Assembly: GCA_963920705.1 (NCBI GenBank)
Contig: OY987240.1
Coordinates: forward strand, 868,001-932,000
Reading direction: 5' to 3'
Origin: Odiellus spinosus
Lineage: Eukaryota; Arthropoda; Arachnida; Opiliones; Phalangiidae
DNA length: 64,000 bases
The notes under the pieces were generated by a model. The model was not told the DNA's origin, ran no database searches, and saw only the letters and a program-made list of their open reading frames with translations. The stretch's first letter is position 1; each line of letters begins with the position of its first letter. Below, in pieces: positions 37,811 through 52,300 of this stretch. A program made the position numbers and the translations under genes.

Positions 37811-40800
37811 AAATCCGTTGAAAAACCTGGAAAATATGGCCAATTCAAAAAACATCTAATATCAAAAAGCGAATTTTTAAAATCTGAAATTTGACTATTT
37901 TGATATTGTATGATTTCTTGAATTGGCCATATTTTTCTTGTTTTTCAACGGATTTTTGAAAACTCTTATTATTTAGACTGTCCATTAATTGCTCTTTCGA
38001 ATGACTTTAATTTTGTATAAATTGCCAAAACGTGACAAATATAAAATGGGTTGAAATGAAGCTAAAACGCTTAAAAATCAAACATTATTGGATTCAAATG
38101 GACACAAAACATTTGATTTTTAAGCGATTTAGACAAAATCAACACGTATCGAAAGAGCAAATATTGGTCTATCTAAAAAACAAGAGTTTTGGAAAATCCG
38201 TTGAAAAACATGGAAAATATAGCCAATTCAAAAAACATCTAATATCAAAAAGCGAATTTTTAAAATCTGAAATTTGACTATTTTGATATTGTATGATTTC
38301 TTGAATTGGCCATATTTTTCTTGTTTTTCAACGGATTTTTGAAAACTCTTATTATTTAGACAGTCCATTAATTGCTCTTTCGAATGACTTTGGTTTTGTC
38401 TAAATTGCCAAAACGTGACAAATATAAAATTGGTTAAAATTAAGAAAAAACGCTTAAAAATCCAAGATTATTGGATTCAAATGAACACAAAACTTTTGAT
38501 TTTTAAGCGATTTAGACAAAATCAAAACGTATGGAAAGAGCAAATATTGGTCTATCTAAAAAACAAGAGTTTTGGAAAATCCGTTGAAAAACATGGAAAA
38601 TATAGCCAATTCAAAAAACATCTCATATCAAAAAGCGAATTTTTATAATCTGAAATTTGACTATTTTGATATTGTATGGTTTCTTGAATTGGCCATATTT
38701 CTCTTGTTTTTCAACGGATTTTTGAAAACTCTTATTATTTAGACTGTCCATTAATTGCTCTTTCGAATGACTTTGGTTTTGTCTAAATTGCCAAAACGTG
38801 ACAAATATAAAATTGGTTAAAATTAAGAAAAAACGCTTAAAAATCCAAGATTATTGGATTCAAATGGACACAAAACTTTTGATTTTAAAGCGATTTAGAC
38901 AAAATTAAGACCACTCGAAAGACCAAATTTTGGTCTATCTAAAAAACAAGAGTTTTGGAAAATCCGTTGAAAAACATGGAAAATATGGCCAATTCAAAAA
39001 ACATCTAATATCAAAAAGCGAATTTTTAAAATCTGAAATTTGACTATTTTGATATAGTATGATTTCTTGAATTGGTCATATTTTTCTTGTTTTTCAACGG
39101 ATTTTTGAAAACTCTTATTATTTAGACTGCCCATTAATTGCTCTTTCGAATGACTTTGGTTTTGTCTAAATTGCCAAAACGTGACAAATATAAAATTGGT
39201 TAAACGTAAGCAAAAACGCTTAAAAATCCAAGATTATTGGATTCAAATGGACACAAAACTTTTGATTTTAAAGCGATTTAGACAAAATTAAGACCACTCG
39301 AAAGACCAAATTTTGGTCTATCTAAAAAACAAGAGTTTTGGAAAATCCGTTGAAAAACATGGAAAATATGGCCAATTCAAAAAACATCTAATATCAAAAA
39401 GCGAATTTTTAAAATCTGAAATTTGACTATTTTGATATAGTATGATTTCTTGAATTGGTCATATTTTTCTTGTTTTTCAACGGATTTTTGAAAACTCTTA
39501 TTATTTAGACTGTCCATTAATTGCTCTTTCGAATGACTTTGGTTTTGTCTAAATTGCCAAAACGTGACAAATATAAAATTGGTTAAAATTAAGCAAAAAC
39601 GTTTAAAAATCCAAGATTATTGGATTCAAATGGAAACAAAACTTTTGATTTTAAAGCGATTTAGACAAAATTAAGACCACTCGAAAGACCAAATTTTGGT
39701 CTATCTAAAAAACAAGAGTTTTGGAAAATCCGTTGAAAAACCTGGAAAATATGGCCAAATCAAAAAACATCTAATATCAAAAAGCGAATTTTTAAAATCT
39801 GAAATTTGACTATTTTGATATTGTATGATTTCTTGAATTGGCCATATTTTTCTTGTTTTTCAACGGATTTTTGAAAACTCTTATTATTTAGACTGACCAT
39901 TAATTGCTCTTTCGAATGACTTTGGTTTTGTATAAATTGCCAAAACGTGACAAATATAAAATGGGTTGAAATGAAGCTAAAACGCTTAAAAATCAAACAT
40001 TATTGGATTCAAATGGACACAAAACATTTGATTTTTAAGCGATTTAGACAAAATCAACACGTATCGAAAGAGCAAATATTGGTCTATCTAAAAAACAAGA
40101 GTTTTGGAAAATCCGTTGAAAAACATGGAAAATATAGCCAATTCAAAAAACATCTAATATCAAAAAGCGAATTTTTAAAATCTGAAATTTGACTATTTTG
40201 ATATTGTATGATTTCTTGAATTGGCCATATTTTTCTTGTTTTTCAACGGATTTTTGAAAACTCTTATTATTTAGACTGTCCATTAATTGCTCTTTCGAAT
40301 GACTTTGGTTTTGTCTAAATTGCCAAAACGTGACAAATATAAAATTGGTTAAAATTAAGCAAAAACGCTTAAAAATCCAAGATTATTGGATTCAAATGGA
40401 AACAAAACTTTTGATTTTAAAGCGATTTAGACAAAATTAAGACCACTCGAAATACCAAATTTTGGTCTATCTAAAAAACAAGAGTTTTGGAAAATCCGTT
40501 GAAAAACCTGGAAAATATGGCCAATTCAAAAAACATTTAATATCAAAAAGCGAATTTTTAAAATCTGAAATTTGACTATTTTGATATTGTATGATTTCTT
40601 GAATTGGCCATATTTTTCTTGTTTTTCAACGGATTTTTGAAAACTCTTATTATTTAGACTGTCCATTAATTGCTCTTTCGAATGACTTTGGTTTTGTCTA
40701 AATTGCCAAAACGTGACAAATATAAAATTGGTTGAAATGAAGCTAAAACGCTTAAAAATCAAACATTATTGGATTCAAATGGACACAAAACATTTGATTT

Positions 40801-41674
40801 TTAAGCGATTTAGACAAAATCAACACGTATCGAAAGAGCAAATATTGGTCTATCTAAAAAACAAGAGTTTTGGAAAATCCGTTGAAAAACATGGAAAATA
40901 TAGCCAATTCAAAAAACATCTCATATCAAAAAGCGAATTTTTAAAATCTGAAATTTGACTATTTTGATATTGTATGGTTTCTTGAATTGGCCATATTTCT
41001 CTTGTTTTTCAACGGATTTTTGAAAACTCTTATTATTTAGACTGTCCATTAATTGCTCTTTCGAATGACTTTGGTTTTGTCTAAATTGCCAAAACGTGAC
41101 AAATATAAAATTGGTTAAAATTAAGAAAAAACGCTTAAAAATCCAAGATTATTGGATTCAAATGGACACAAAACTTTTGATTTTAAAGCGATTTAGACAA
41201 AATTAAGACCACTCGAAAGACCAAATTTTGGTCTATCTAAAAAACAAGAGTTTTGGAAAATCCGTTGAAAAACATGGAAAATATGGCCAATTCAAAAAAC
41301 ATCTAATATCAAAAAGCGAATTTTTAAAATCTGAAATTTGACTATTTTGATATAGTATGATTTCTTGAATTGGTCATATTTTTCTTGTTTTTCAACGGAT
41401 TTTTGAAAACTCTTATTATTTAGACTGCCCATTAATTGCTCTTTCGAATGACTTTGGTTTTGTCTAAATTGCCAAAACGTGACAAATATAAAATTGGTTA
41501 AACGTAAGCAAAAACGCTTAAAAATCCAAGATTATTGGATTCAAATGGACACAAAACTTTTGATTTTAAAGCGATTTAGACAAAATTAAGACCACTCGAA
41601 AGACCAAATTTTGGTCTATCTAAAAAACAAGAGTTTTGGAAAATCCGTTGAAAAACCTGGAAAATATGGCCAAT
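37811..41674. repeat. Mixed satellite block without a single clear higher-order period
   Basis: About ten monomers combine types found on both sides: TTGGTCATATTTT, TAAACGTAAGC, ATTGCCCATT and CATATTTCTCTTG variants. A segment around 40390-40960 recurs at 51880-52450 and 55710-56280 (offset 11,488 bp, 30 monomers), marked by CGAAATACCAAATTTTGG and AACATTTAATATC. Confidence 0.65.
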
Positions 41675-44600
41675 TCAAAAAACATCTAATATCAAAAAGC
41701 GAATTTTTAAAATCTGAAATTTGACTATTTTGATATTGTATGATTTCTTGAATTGGCCATATTTTTCTTGTTTTTCAACGGATTTTTGAAAACTCTTATT
41801 ATTTAGACTGTCCATTAATTGCTCTTTCGAATGACTTTGGTTTTGTATAAATTGCCAAAACGTGACAAATATAAAATGGGTTGAAATGAAGCTAAAACGC
41901 TTAAAAATCAAACATTATTGGATTCAAATGGACACAAAACATTTGATTTTTAAGCGATTTAGACAAAATCAACACGTATCGAAAGAGCAAATATTGGTCT
42001 ATCTAAAAAACAAGAGTTTTGGAAAATCCGTTGAAAAACATGGAAAATATAGCCAATTCAAAAAACATCTAATATCAAAAAGCGAATTTTTAAAATCTGA
42101 AATTTGACTATTTTGATATTGTATGATTTCTTGAATTGGCCATATTTTTCTTGTTTTTCAACGGATTTTTGAAAACTCTTATTATTTAGACAGTCCATTA
42201 ATTGCTCTTTCGAATGACTTTGGTTTTGTCTAAATTGCCAAAACGTGACAAATATAAAATGGGTTGAAATGAAGCTAAAACGCTTAAAAATCAAACATTA
42301 TTGGATTCAAATGGACACAAAACATTTGATTTTTAAGCGATCTAGACAAAATCAACACGTATCGAAAGAGCAAATATTGGTCTATCTAAAAAACAAGAGT
42401 TTTGGAAAATCCGTTGAAAAACATTGAAAATATAGCCAATTCAAAAAACATCTAATATCAAAAAGCGAATTTTTAAAATCTGAAATTTGACTATTTTGAT
42501 ATTGTATGGTTTCATGAATTGGCCATTATTTCTTGTTTTTCAACGGATTTTTGAAAACTCTTATTATTTAGACTGTCCATTAATTGCTCTTTCGAATGAC
42601 TTTGGTTTTGTCTAAATTGCAAAATTGTGACAAATATAAAATTGGTTAAAATTAAGCAAAAACGCTTAAAAATCCAAGATTATTGGATTCAAATGGACAC
42701 AAAACTTTTGATTTTAAAGCGATTTAGACAAAATTAAGACCACTCGAAAGACCAAATTTTGGTCTATCTAAAAAACAAGAGTTTTGGAAAATCCGTTGAA
42801 AAACATGGAAAATATGGCCAATTCAAAAAACATCTAATATCAAAAAGCGAATTTTTAAAATCTGAAATTTGACTATTTTGATATAGTATGATTTCTTGAA
42901 TTGGTCATATTTTTCTTGTTTTTCAACGGATTTTTGAAAACTCTTATTATTTAGACTGCCCATTAATTGCTCTTTCGAATGACTTTGGTTTTGTCTAAAT
43001 TGCCAAAACGTGACAAATATAAAATTGGTTAAACGTAAGCAAAAACGCTTAAAAATCCAAGATTATTGGATTCAAATGGACACAAAACTTTTGATTTTAA
43101 AGCGATTTAGACAAAATTAAGACCACTCGAAAGACCAAATTTTGGTCTATCTAAAAAACAAGAGTTTTGGAAAATCCGTTGAAAAACCTGGAAAATATGG
43201 CCAATTCAAAAAACATCTAATATCAAAAAGCGAATTTTTAAAATCTGAAATTTGACTATTTTGATATTGTATGATTTCTTGAATTGGCCATATTTTTCTT
43301 GTTTTTCAACGGATTTTTGAAAACTCTTATTATTTAGACTGTCCATTAATTGCTCTTTCGAATGACTTTGGTTTTGTATAAATTGCCAAAACGTGACAAA
43401 TATAAAATGGGTTGAAATGAAGCTAAAACGCTTAAAAATCAAACATTATTGGATTCAAATGGACACAAAACATTTGATTTTTAAGCGATTTAGACAAAAT
43501 CAACACGTATCGAAAGAGCAAATATTGGTCTATCTAAAAAACAAGAGTTTTGGAAAATCCGTTGAAAAACATGGAAAATATAGCCAATTCAAAAAACATC
43601 TAATATCAAAAAGCGAATTTTTAAAATCTGAAATTTGACTATTTTGATATTGTATGATTTCTTGAATTGGCCATATTTTTCTTGTTTTTCAACGGATTTT
43701 TGAAAACTCTTATTATTTAGACAGTCCATTAATTGCTCTTTCGAATGACTTTGGTTTTGTCTAAATTGCCAAAACGTGACAAATATAAAATGGGTTGAAA
43801 TGAAGCTAAAACGCTTAAAAATCAAACATTATTGGATTCAAATGGACACAAAACATTTGATTTTTAAGCGATTTAGACAAAATCAACACGTATCGAAAGA
43901 GCAAATATTGGTCTATCTAAAAAACAAGAGTTTTGGAAAATCCGTTGAAAAACATTGAAAATATAGCCAATTCAAAAAACATCTAATATCAAAAAGCGAA
44001 TTTTTAAAATCTGAAATTTGACTATTTTGATATTGTATGGTTTCATGAATTGGCCATTATTTCTTGTTTTTCAACGGATTTTTGAAAACTCTTATTATTT
44101 AGACTGTCCATTAATTGCTCTTTCGAATGACTTTGGTTTTGTCTAAATTGCCAAAACGTGACAAATATAAAATTGGTTAAAATTAAGAAAAAACGCTTAA
44201 AAATCCAAGATTATTGGATTCAAATGAACACAAAACATTTGATTTTTAAGCGATTTAGACAAAATTAAGACCACTCGAAAGAGCAAATATTGGTCTATCT
44301 AAAAAACAAGAGTTTTGGAAAATCCGTTGAAAAACATGGAAAATATGGGCAATTCAAAAAACATCTAATATCAAAAAGCGAATTTTTAAAATCTGAAATT
44401 TGACTATTTTGATATTCTATGATTTCTTGAATTGGTCATATTTTTCTTGTTTTTCAACGGATTTTTGAAAACTCTTATTATTTAGACTGCCCATTAATTG
44501 CTCTTTCGAATGACTTTGGTTTTGTCTAAATTGCCAAAACGTGACAAATATAAAATTGGTTAAACGTAAGCAAAAACGCTTAAAAATCCAAGATTATTGG

Positions 44601-47410
44601 ATTCAAATGGACACAAAACTTTTGATTTTAAAGCGATTTAGACAAAATTAAGACCACTCGAAAGACCAAATTTTGGTCTATCTAAAAAACAAGAGTTTTG
44701 GAAAATCCGTTGAAAAACCTGGAAAATATGGCCAATTCAAAAAACATCTAATATCAAAAAGCGAATTTTTAAAATCTGAAATTTGACTATTTTGATATTG
44801 TATGATTTCTTGAATTGGCCATATTTTTCTTGTTTTTCAACGGATTTTTGAAAACTCTTATTATTTAGACTGTCCATTAATTGCTCTTTCGAATGACTTT
44901 GGTTTTGTATAAATTGCCAAAACGTGACAAATATAAAATGGGTTGAAATGAAGCTAAAACGCTTAAAAATCAAACATTATTGGATTCAAATGGACACAAA
45001 ACATTTGATTTTTAAGCGATTTAGACAAAATCAACACGTATCGAAAGAGCAAATATTGGTCTATCTAAAAAACAAGAGTTTTGGAAAATCCGTTGAAAAA
45101 CATGGAAAATATAGCCAATTCAAAAAACATCTAATATCAAAAAGCGAATTTTTAAAATCTGAAATTTGACTATTTTGATATTGTATGATTTCTTGAATTG
45201 GCCATATTTTTCTTGTTTTTCAACGGATTTTTGAAAACTCTTATTATTTAGACAGTCCATTAATTGCTCTTTCGAATGACTTTGGTTTTGTCTAAATTGC
45301 CAAAACGTGACAAATATAAAATGGGTTGAAATGAAGCTAAAACGCTTAAAAATCAAACATTATTGGATTCAAATGGACACAAAACATTTGATTTTTAAGC
45401 GATCTAGACAAAATCAACACGTATCGAAAGAGCAAATATTGGTCTATCTAAAAAACAAGAGTTTTGGAAAATCCGTTGAAAAACATTGAAAATATAGCCA
45501 ATTCAAAAAACATCTAATATCAAAAAGCGAATTTTTAAAATCTGAAATTTGACTATTTTGATATTGTATGGTTTCATGAATTGGCCATTATTTCTTGTTT
45601 TTCAACGGATTTTTGAAAACTCTTATTATTTAGACTGTCCATTAATTGCTCTTTCGAATGACTTTGGTTTTGTCTAAATTGCAAAATTGTGACAAATATA
45701 AAATTGGTTAAAATTAAGCAAAAACGCTTAAAAATCCAAGATTATTGGATTCAAATGGACACAAAACTTTTGATTTTAAAGCGATTTAGACAAAATTAAG
45801 ACCACTCGAAAGACCAAATTTTGGTCTATCTAAAAAACAAGAGTTTTGGAAAATCCGTTGAAAAACATGGAAAATATGGCCAATTCAAAAAACATCTAAT
45901 ATCAAAAAGCGAATTTTTAAAATCTGAAATTTGACTATTTTGATATAGTATGATTTCTTGAATTGGTCATATTTTTCTTGTTTTTCAACGGATTTTTGAA
46001 AACTCTTATTATTTAGACTGCCCATTAATTGCTCTTTCGAATGACTTTGGTTTTGTCTAAATTGCCAAAACGTGACAAATATAAAATTGGTTAAACGTAA
46101 GCAAAAACGCTTAAAAATCCAAGATTATTGGATTCAAATGGACACAAAACTTTTGATTTTAAAGCGATTTAGACAAAATTAAGACCACTCGAAAGACCAA
46201 ATTTTGGTCTATCTAAAAAACAAGAGTTTTGGAAAATCCGTTGAAAAACCTGGAAAATATGGCCAATTCAAAAAACATCTAATATCAAAAAGCGAATTTT
46301 TAAAATCTGAAATTTGACTATTTTGATATTGTATGATTTCTTGAATTGGCCATATTTTTCTTGTTTTTCAACGGATTTTTGAAAACTCTTATTATTTAGA
46401 CTGTCCATTAATTGCTCTTTCGAATGACTTTGGTTTTGTATAAATTGCCAAAACGTGACAAATATAAAATGGGTTGAAATGAAGCTAAAACGCTTAAAAA
46501 TCAAACATTATTGGATTCAAATGGACACAAAACATTTGATTTTTAAGCGATTTAGACAAAATCAACACGTATCGAAAGAGCAAATATTGGTCTATCTAAA
46601 AAACAAGAGTTTTGGAAAATCCGTTGAAAAACATGGAAAATATAGCCAATTCAAAAAACATCTAATATCAAAAAGCGAATTTTTAAAATCTGAAATTTGA
46701 CTATTTTGATATTGTATGATTTCTTGAATTGGCCATATTTTTCTTGTTTTTCAACGGATTTTTGAAAACTCTTATTATTTAGACAGTCCATTAATTGCTC
46801 TTTCGAATGACTTTGGTTTTGTCTAAATTGCCAAAACGTGACAAATATAAAATTGGTTAAAATTAAGAAAAAACGCTTAAAAATCCAAGATTATTGGATT
46901 CAAATGAACACAAAACATTTGATTTTTAAGCGATTTAGACAAAATTAAGACCACTCGAAAGAGCAAATATTGGTCTATCTAAAAAACAAGAGTTTTGGAA
47001 AATCCGTTGAAAAACATGGAAAATATGGGCAATTCAAAAAACATCTAATATCAAAAAGCGAATTTTTAAAATCTGAAATTTGACTATTTTGATATTCTAT
47101 GATTTCTTGAATTGGCCATATTTTTCTTGTTTTTCAACGGATTTTTGAAAACTCTTATTATTTAGACTGTCCATTAATTGCTCTTTCGAATGACTTTGGT
47201 TTTGTCTAAATTGCAAAATTATGACAAATATAAAATTGTTTAAAATTAAGCAAAAACGCTTAAAAATCCAAGATTATTGGATTAAAATGGACACAAAACT
47301 TTTGATTTTTAAGCGATTTAGACAAAATTAAGACCACTCGAAAGAGCAAATATTGGTCTATCTGAAAATCAAGAGTTTTGGAAAATCCGTTGAAAAACAT
47401 GGAAAATATG
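41675..47410. repeat. Tetrameric higher-order repeat (1,531 bp)
   Basis: Near-identical landmark monomers start at 41675, 43206, 44737 and 46268, exactly 1,531 bp apart. The unit contains TTTGTATAAATTGCC, TAGACAGTCC, GGTTTCATGAATTGGCCATTATTTC and TAAACGTAAGC. Two sub-variants alternate: units 1 and 3 have GCGATCTAGACAAAATC (42340, 45402) where unit 2 has GCGATTTAGACAAAATC (~43870), and the following monomer also differs, so a 3,062-bp octamer may be the amplified form. Confidence 0.86.
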
Positions 47411-49329
47411 GACAATTCAAAAAACATCTAATATCAAAAAGCGAATTTTTAAAATCTGAAATTTGACTATTTTGATATTGTATGATTTCTTGAATTGGCC
47501 ATATTTTTCTTGTTTTTCAACGGATTTTTGAAAACTCTTGTTATTTAGACTGTCCATTAATTGCTCTTTCGAGAGACTTTGGTTTTGTCTAAATTGCAAA
47601 ATTGTGACCAATATAAAATTGGTTAAAATTAAGCAAAAACGCTTAAAAATCCAAGATTATTGGATTCAAATGGACACAAAACTTTTGATTTTTAAGCGAT
47701 TTAGACAAAATTAAGACCACTCGAAAGAGCAAATATTGGTCTATCTAAAAAACAAGAGTTTTGGAAAATCCGTTAAAAAACATGGAAAATATAGCCAATT
47801 CAAAAAACATCTAATATCAAAAAGCGAATTTTTAAAATCTGAAATTTGACTATTTTGATATTGTATGATTTCTTGAATTGGCCATATTTTTCTTGTTTTT
47901 CAACGGATTTTTGAAAACTCTTATTATTTAGACAGTCCATTAATTGCTCTTTCGAATGACTTTGGTTTTGTCTAAATTGCCAAAACGTGACAAATATAAA
48001 ATGGGTTGAAATGAAGCTAAAACGCTTAAAAATCAAACATTATTGGATTCAAATGGACACAAAACATTTGATTTTTAAGCGATTTAGACAAAATCAACAC
48101 GTATCGAAAGAGCAAATATTGGTCTATCTAAAAAACAAGAGTTTTGGAAAATCCGTTGAAAAACATTGAAAATATAGCCAATTCAAAAAACATCTAATAT
48201 CAAAAAGCGAATTTTTAAAATCTGAAATTTGACTATTTTGATATTGTATGGTTTCATGAATTGGCCATTATTTCTTGTTTTTCAACGGATTTTTGAAAAC
48301 TCTTATTATTTAGACTGTCCATTAATTGCTCTTTCGAATGACTTTGGTTTTGTCTAAATTGCCAAAACGTGACAAATATAAAATGGGTTGAAATGAAGCT
48401 AAAACGCTTAAAAATCAAACATTATTGGATTCAAATGGACACAAAACATTTGATTTTTAAGCGATCTAGACAAAATCAACACGTATCGAAAGAGCAAATA
48501 TTGGTCTATCTAAAAAACAAGAGTTTTGGAAAATCCGTTGAAAAACATTGAAAATATAGCCAATTCAAAAAACATCTAATATCAAAAAGCGAATTTTTAA
48601 AATCTGAAATTTGACTATTTTGATATTGTATGGTTTCATGAATTGGCCATTATTTCTTGTTTTTCAACGGATTTTTGAAAACTCTTATTATTTAGACTGT
48701 CCATTAATTGCTCTTTCGAATGACTTTGGTTTTGTCTAAATTGCAAAATTGTGACAAATATAAAATTGGTTAAAATTAAGCAAAAACGCTTAAAAATCCA
48801 AGATTATTGGATTCAAATGGACACAAAACTTTTGATTTTAAAGCGATTTAGACAAAATTAAGACCACTCGAAAGACCAAATTTTGGTCTATCTAAAAAAC
48901 AAGAGTTTTGGAAAATCCGTTGAAAAACATGGAAAATATGGCCAATTCAAAAAACATCTAATATCAAAAAGCGAATTTTTAAAATCTGAAATTTGACTAT
49001 TTTGATATAGTATGATTTCTTGAATTGGTCATATTTTTCTTGTTTTTCAACGGATTTTTGAAAACTCTTATTATTTAGACTGCCCATTAATTGCTCTTTC
49101 GAATGACTTTGGTTTTGTCTAAATTGCCAAAACGTGACAAATATAAAATTGGTTAAACGTAAGCAAAAACGCTTAAAAATCCAAGATTATTGGATTCAAA
49201 TGGACACAAAACTTTTGATTTTAAAGCGATTTAGACAAAATTAAGACCACTCGAAAGACCAAATTTTGGTCTATCTAAAAAACAAGAGTTTTGGAAAATC
49301 CGTTGAAAAACCTGGAAAATATGGCCAAT

Positions 49330-52300
49330 TCAAAAAACATCTAATATCAAAAAGCGAATTTTTAAAATCTGAAATTTGACTATTTTGATATTGTATGATT
49401 TCTTGAATTGGCCATATTTTTCTTGTTTTTCAACGGATTTTTGAAAACTCTTATTATTTAGACTGTCCATTAATTGCTCTTTCGAATGACTTTGGTTTTG
49501 TATAAATTGCCAAAACGTGACAAATATAAAATGGGTTGAAATGAAGCTAAAACGCTTAAAAATCAAACATTATTGGATTCAAATGGACACAAAACATTTG
49601 ATTTTTAAGCGATTTAGACAAAATCAACACGTATCGAAAGAGCAAATATTGGTCTATCTAAAAAACAAGAGTTTTGGAAAATCCGTTGAAAAACATGGAA
49701 AATATAGCCAATTCAAAAAACATCTAATATCAAAAAGCGAATTTTTAAAATCTGAAATTTGACTATTTTGATATTGTATGATTTCTTGAATTGGCCATAT
49801 TTTTCTTGTTTTTCAACGGATTTTTGAAAACTCTTATTATTTAGACAGTCCATTAATTGCTCTTTCGAATGACTTTGGTTTTGTCTAAATTGCCAAAACG
49901 TGACAAATATAAAATTGGTTAAAATTAAGAAAAAACGCTTAAAAATCCAAGATTATTGGATTCAAATGAACACAAAACATTTGATTTTTAAGCGATTTAG
50001 ACAAAATTAAGACCACTCGAAAGAGCAAATATTGGTCTATCTAAAAAACAAGAGTTTTGGAAAATCCGTTGAAAAACATGGAAAATATGGGCAATTCAAA
50101 AAACATCTAATATCAAAAAGCGAATTTTTAAAATCTGAAATTTGACTATTTTGATATTCTATGATTTCTTGAATTGGCCATATTTTTCTTGTTTTTCAAC
50201 GGATTTTTGAAAACTCTTATTATTTAGACTGTCCATTAATTGCTCTTTCGAATGACTTTGGTTTTGTCTAAATTGCAAAATTATGACAAATATAAAATTG
50301 TTTAAAATTAAGCAAAAACGCTTAAAAATCCAAGATTATTGGATTAAAATGGACACAAAACTTTTGATTTTTAAGCGATTTAGACAAAATTAAGACCACT
50401 CGAAAGAGCAAATATTGGTCTATCTGAAAATCAAGAGTTTTGGAAAATCCGTTGAAAAACATGGAAAATATGGACAATTCAAAAAACATCTAATATCAAA
50501 AAGCGAATTTTTAAAATCTGAAATTTGACTATTTTGATATTGTATGATTTCTTGAATTGGCCATATTTTTTTATAGTTTTTCAACGGATTTTTGAAAACT
50601 CTTGTTATTTAGACTGTCCATTAATTGCTCTTTCGAGAGACTTTGGTTTTGTCTAAATTGCAAAATTGTGACCAATATAAAATTGGTTAAAATTAAGCAA
50701 AAACGCTTAAAAATCCAAGATTATTGGATTCAAATGGACACAAAACTTTTGATTTTTAAGCGATTTAGACAAAATTAAGACCACTCGAAAGAGCAAATAT
50801 TGGTCTATCTAAAAAACAAGAGTTTTGGAAAATCCGTTAAAAAACATGGAAAATATAGCCAATTCAAAAAACATCTAATATCAAAAAGCGAATTTTTAAA
50901 ATCTGAAATTTGACTATTTTGATATTGTATGATTTCTTGAATTGGCCATATTTTTCTTGTTTTTCAACGGATTTTTGAAAACTCTTATTATTTAGACAGT
51001 CCATTAATTGCTCTTTCGAATGACTTTGGTTTTGTCTAAATTGCCAAAACGTGACAAATATAAAATGGGTTGAAATGAAGCTAAAACGCTTAAAAATCAA
51101 ACATTATTGGATTCAAATGGACACAAAACATTTGATTTTTAAGCGATTTAGACAAAATCAACACGTATCGAAAGAGCAAATATTGGTCTATCTAAAAAAC
51201 AAGAGTTTTGGAAAATCCGTTGAAAAACATTGAAAATATAGCCAATTCAAAAAACATCTAATATCAAAAAGCGAATTTTTAAAATCTGAAATTTGACTAT
51301 TTTGATATTGTATGGTTTCATGAATTGGCCATTATTTCTTGTTTTTCAACGGATTTTTAAAAAAACTCTTATTATTTAGACTGTCCATTAATTGCTCTTT
51401 CGAATGACTTTGGTTTTGTCTAAATTGCCAAAACGTGACAAATATAAAATTGGTTAAAATTAAGAAAAAACGCTTAAAAATCCAAGATTATTGGATTCAA
51501 ATGAACACAAAACTTTTGATTTTTAAGCGATTTAGACAAAATTAAGACCACTCGAAAGAGCAAATATTGGTCTATCTAAAAAACAAGAGTTTTGGAAAAT
51601 CCGTTGAAAAACATGGAAAATATGGGCAATTCAAAAAACATCTAATATCAAAAAGCGAATTTTTAAAATCTGAAATTTGACTATTTTGATATTGTATAAT
51701 TTCTTGAATTGGCCATATTTTTCTTGTTTTTCAACAGATTTTTGAAAACTCTTATTATTTAGACTGTCCATTAATTGCTCTTTCGAATGACTTTGGTTTT
51801 GTCTAAATTGCCAAAACGTGACAAATATAAAATTGGTTAAAATTAAGCAAAAACGCTTAAAAATCCAAGATTATTGGATTCAAATGGAAACAAAACTTTT
51901 GATTTTAAAGCGATTTAGACAAAATTAAGACCACTCGAAATACCAAATTTTGGTCTATCTAAAAAACAAGAGTTTTGGAAAATCCGTTGAAAAACCTGGA
52001 AAATATGGCCAATTCAAAAAACATTTAATATCAAAAAGCGAATTTTTAAAATCTGAAATTTGACTATTTTGATATTGTATGATTTCTTGAATTGGCCATA
52101 TTTTTCTTGTTTTTCAACGGATTTTTGAAAACTCTTATTATTTAGACTGTCCATTAATTGCTCTTTCGAATGACTTTGGTTTTGTCTAAATTGCCAAAAC
52201 GTGACAAATATAAAATGGGTTGAAATGAAGCTAAAACGCTTAAAAATCAAACATTATTGGATTCAAATGGACACAAAACATTTGATTTTTAAGCGATTTA